In this document: piece by piece, positions 63,143 to 64,000 of the stretch | Numbering within the stretch: the first letter of the stretch is position 1 | How the letters are laid out: each line of letters begins with the position of its first letter | Assembly (NCBI GenBank): GCA_016183765.1 | Contig: JACPEA010000011.1 | Span: 1 to 64,000, forward strand | DNA length: 64,000 nucleotides | Source of the DNA: Bacteroidota bacterium | GTDB taxonomy: Bacteria; Bacteroidota; Bacteroidia; Chitinophagales; Chitinophagaceae | Direction of reading: 5' to 3' | The notes under the pieces: model-generated | What the model was told of the DNA's origin: nothing | Database searches by the model: none | What the model saw: the letters and a program-made list of their open reading frames with translations, nothing else | Translations under genes and position numbers: made by a program

Positions 63143-63478
63143 ATGAAAAAAACAAATGCCCTGTATGCTTCTTTCATGATGCTGGTAGCCGTATGCCTGT
63201 TGGCTGTAGCCTGCCAGTCTGAACCCGCTAAAACAGAAGAAAAACCTGCTACCGACAGCGTAGCCGCCATGCAGGTAGCCGATAGCGCCAGCAATGCATT
63301 TGAGCACCTGGTGGTTGATAACCAGAAAGACCCCAGCTGCGGTATGCCGGTAAGCGCCGGTATTCATGATACCGCACATTATAAAGAAAAGGTATTGGGC
63401 TTCTGCTCCAAGGAATGTAAAGAGGCTTTCCAGAAAGATCCTGAAAAAATGATCGCTGCAGCAGAAATGAAAAAATAG
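63143..63478 (+). CDS. YHS-domain lipoprotein
   Basis: The 111-residue protein has a lipobox signal peptide (MKKTNALYASFMMLVAVCLLAVAC) and a short Ala/Glu/Lys/Thr-rich linker. The C-terminal YHS domain reads 'DPSCGMPVSAGIHDTAHYKEKVLGFCSKECKEAFQKDPEKM' (Cys at 'CGMPV' and a 'CSKEC' pair). YHS domains bind metals such as copper, so this may be a small periplasmic metal-handling protein. It is monocistronic, with a long hairpin after it. Confidence 0.88.
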   Translation: MKKTNALYASFMMLVAVCLLAVACQSEPAKTEEKPATDSVAAMQVADSASNAFEHLVVDNQKDPSCGMPVSAGIHDTAHYKEKVLGFCSKECKEAFQKDPEKMIAAAEMKK

Positions 63479-63509
63479 CACTTGCCATACCATCTCTCTG
63501 TATTCAGGA

Positions 63510-63560
63510 AGCCAATAAAACAAAACAGCCTGGTACCAGGTTGTTTTGTTTTATTGGCTA
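63510..63560. terminator. 50-base palindromic terminator between convergent genes
   Basis: The sequence is a near-perfect palindrome centred on CCTGGTACCAGG: AGCCAATAAAACAAAACAG is mirrored by TTGTTTTGTTTTATTGGCT with one G-T wobble. It stands between the YHS gene and the SNF2 helicase gene, which converge, and can act in both directions (A/T-rich arms). Confidence 0.8.
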
Positions 63561-63597
63561 TACCAGTTATTCATTATTGTACCCAGAGGCAACCGAT

Positions 63598-64000
63598 TTA
63601 ACTGAACAGGTATTCCACATCCTCTTTTGTCAGTGTCTTCACAAACCCCTCGTCATCGGTGATCAGGTCTTTGGCAAGGTTCCGTTTACGCTCCTGCAGC
63701 TTTAGTATCTTGTCTTCTACCGTATCAGTACAGATCATCCGGTAAGCAAAAATATTCTTGGTCTGGCCAATACGGTGTGTACGGTCGATGGCCTGTTGCT
63801 CCACAGCAGGGTTCCACCAGGGATCTACAATGTACACATAATCTGCCGCCGTTAAATTCAAACCTACACCCCCGGCTTTCAGCGAGATCAGGAACACCCG
63901 GCAATTCTCATCATTCTGGAACCGATGGATCGACCTTTCCCTTTCGGCCACAGTACTGCTTCCATCGAAATATTCATAGTCCACCCCCAGTTCTTTCATT
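63598..64000 (-). CDS. SNF2-family helicase, C-terminal end (5' end missing)
   Basis: The last 133 residues are visible. They contain helicase motif V ('LISLKAGGVGLNLTAADYVYIVDPWWNPAVEQQAIDRTHRIGQ', motifs V and VI) and end 'GFVKTLTKEDVEYLFS'. The gene continues beyond the window end. SNF2-type ATPases move along double-stranded DNA; in bacteria many are RapA-like or of unknown role, so no gene name is given. It is convergent with the YHS lipoprotein. Confidence 0.93.
   Translation of the reverse strand, partial: MKELGVDYEYFDGSSTVAERERSIHRFQNDENCRVFLISLKAGGVGLNLTAADYVYIVDPWWNPAVEQQAIDRTHRIGQTKNIFAYRMICTDTVEDKILKLQERKRNLAKDLITDDEGFVKTLTKEDVEYLFS

Noticed and set aside
1..64000. tRNA, rRNA, integrase or transposase genes
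   Set aside because: No cloverleaf, rRNA-like stretch or family motif was recognised by reading; a covariance search would be needed to be sure for tRNA.

Overview
The window looks like chromosomal DNA of a Bacteroidota bacterium, most likely a member of the Chitinophagaceae. The signs are two gliding-motility-associated C-terminal domain (CHU_C) proteins each next to a PorP/SprF protein, a PorZ-like protein with a T9SS type A tail, DUF4836, DUF5606, the long Bacteroidota form of IspG, acyl-ornithine transcarbamylase (ArgF') instead of ordinary OTCase, and possible -7 boxes of the form TAnnTTTG. Coding density is high. I see no rRNA, tRNA, CRISPR array, phage or transposase gene.

Region 1 (1-12494) holds two converging type IX secretion clusters. 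On the plus strand, the 3' part of a giant repetitive adhesin is followed by a PorP/SprF gene. On the minus strand, a kelch/Ig-like CHU_C protein, a second PorP/SprF and an OmpA-PD40 protein form one tight operon. Region 2 (12592-25493) is mixed housekeeping: a PAP2-like membrane protein, rpoN, a small secreted protein, a DegT-type aminotransferase, a DsbA-like protein, DUF1761, DUF5606, a GH3/beta-lactamase fusion, a DUF4836 lipoprotein and an ABC ATPase/permease pair.

Region 3 (25494-33950) starts with an AT-rich stretch carrying a palindrome, a small lipoprotein and an AT-rich membrane protein. It continues with a NarL-type two-component system and a porZ homologue, which converges directly on a YncE/phosphoesterase fusion and a PliI-like protein. 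Region 4 (33979-49054) holds icmF, an aldose epimerase, RidA, a truncated 3HCDH protein, tsaB, a cysteine-free ArsR regulator with a CstB-like persulfide dioxygenase, an LpxL-type acyltransferase with nadB, ispG, a class D beta-lactamase and kbl.

Region 5 (49459-59700) is the most interesting. One minus-strand operon appears to encode all eight steps of arginine synthesis (GNAT acyltransferase, argG, cupin, argC, a four-helix-bundle gene, argD, argF', argB, argE', argH, then an FKBP). Its 5' leader has a GC-rich domain, an 18-codon reading frame ending R-P-R-R-G-C, and an 8-nt segment at that frame's stop codon that can pair with either of two identical partners. A weak terminator-like hairpin follows before the first gene. 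This has the layout of a ribosome-dependent arginine attenuator. Region 6 (59796-64000) holds an outer-membrane beta-barrel receptor, a YHS-domain lipoprotein with a hairpin leader, and the 3' end of a SNF2 helicase.

A second pattern runs across the window. Three unrelated loci carry short arrays with a 7-bp period: around 38432-38529, 47773-47805, and both sides of the four-helix gene at 55724-55758 and 56113-56147. Each array overlaps a start codon, a stop codon or coding sequence. The one at 47773-47805 lies inside the beta-lactamase signal peptide, where a change in copy number would shift the frame.
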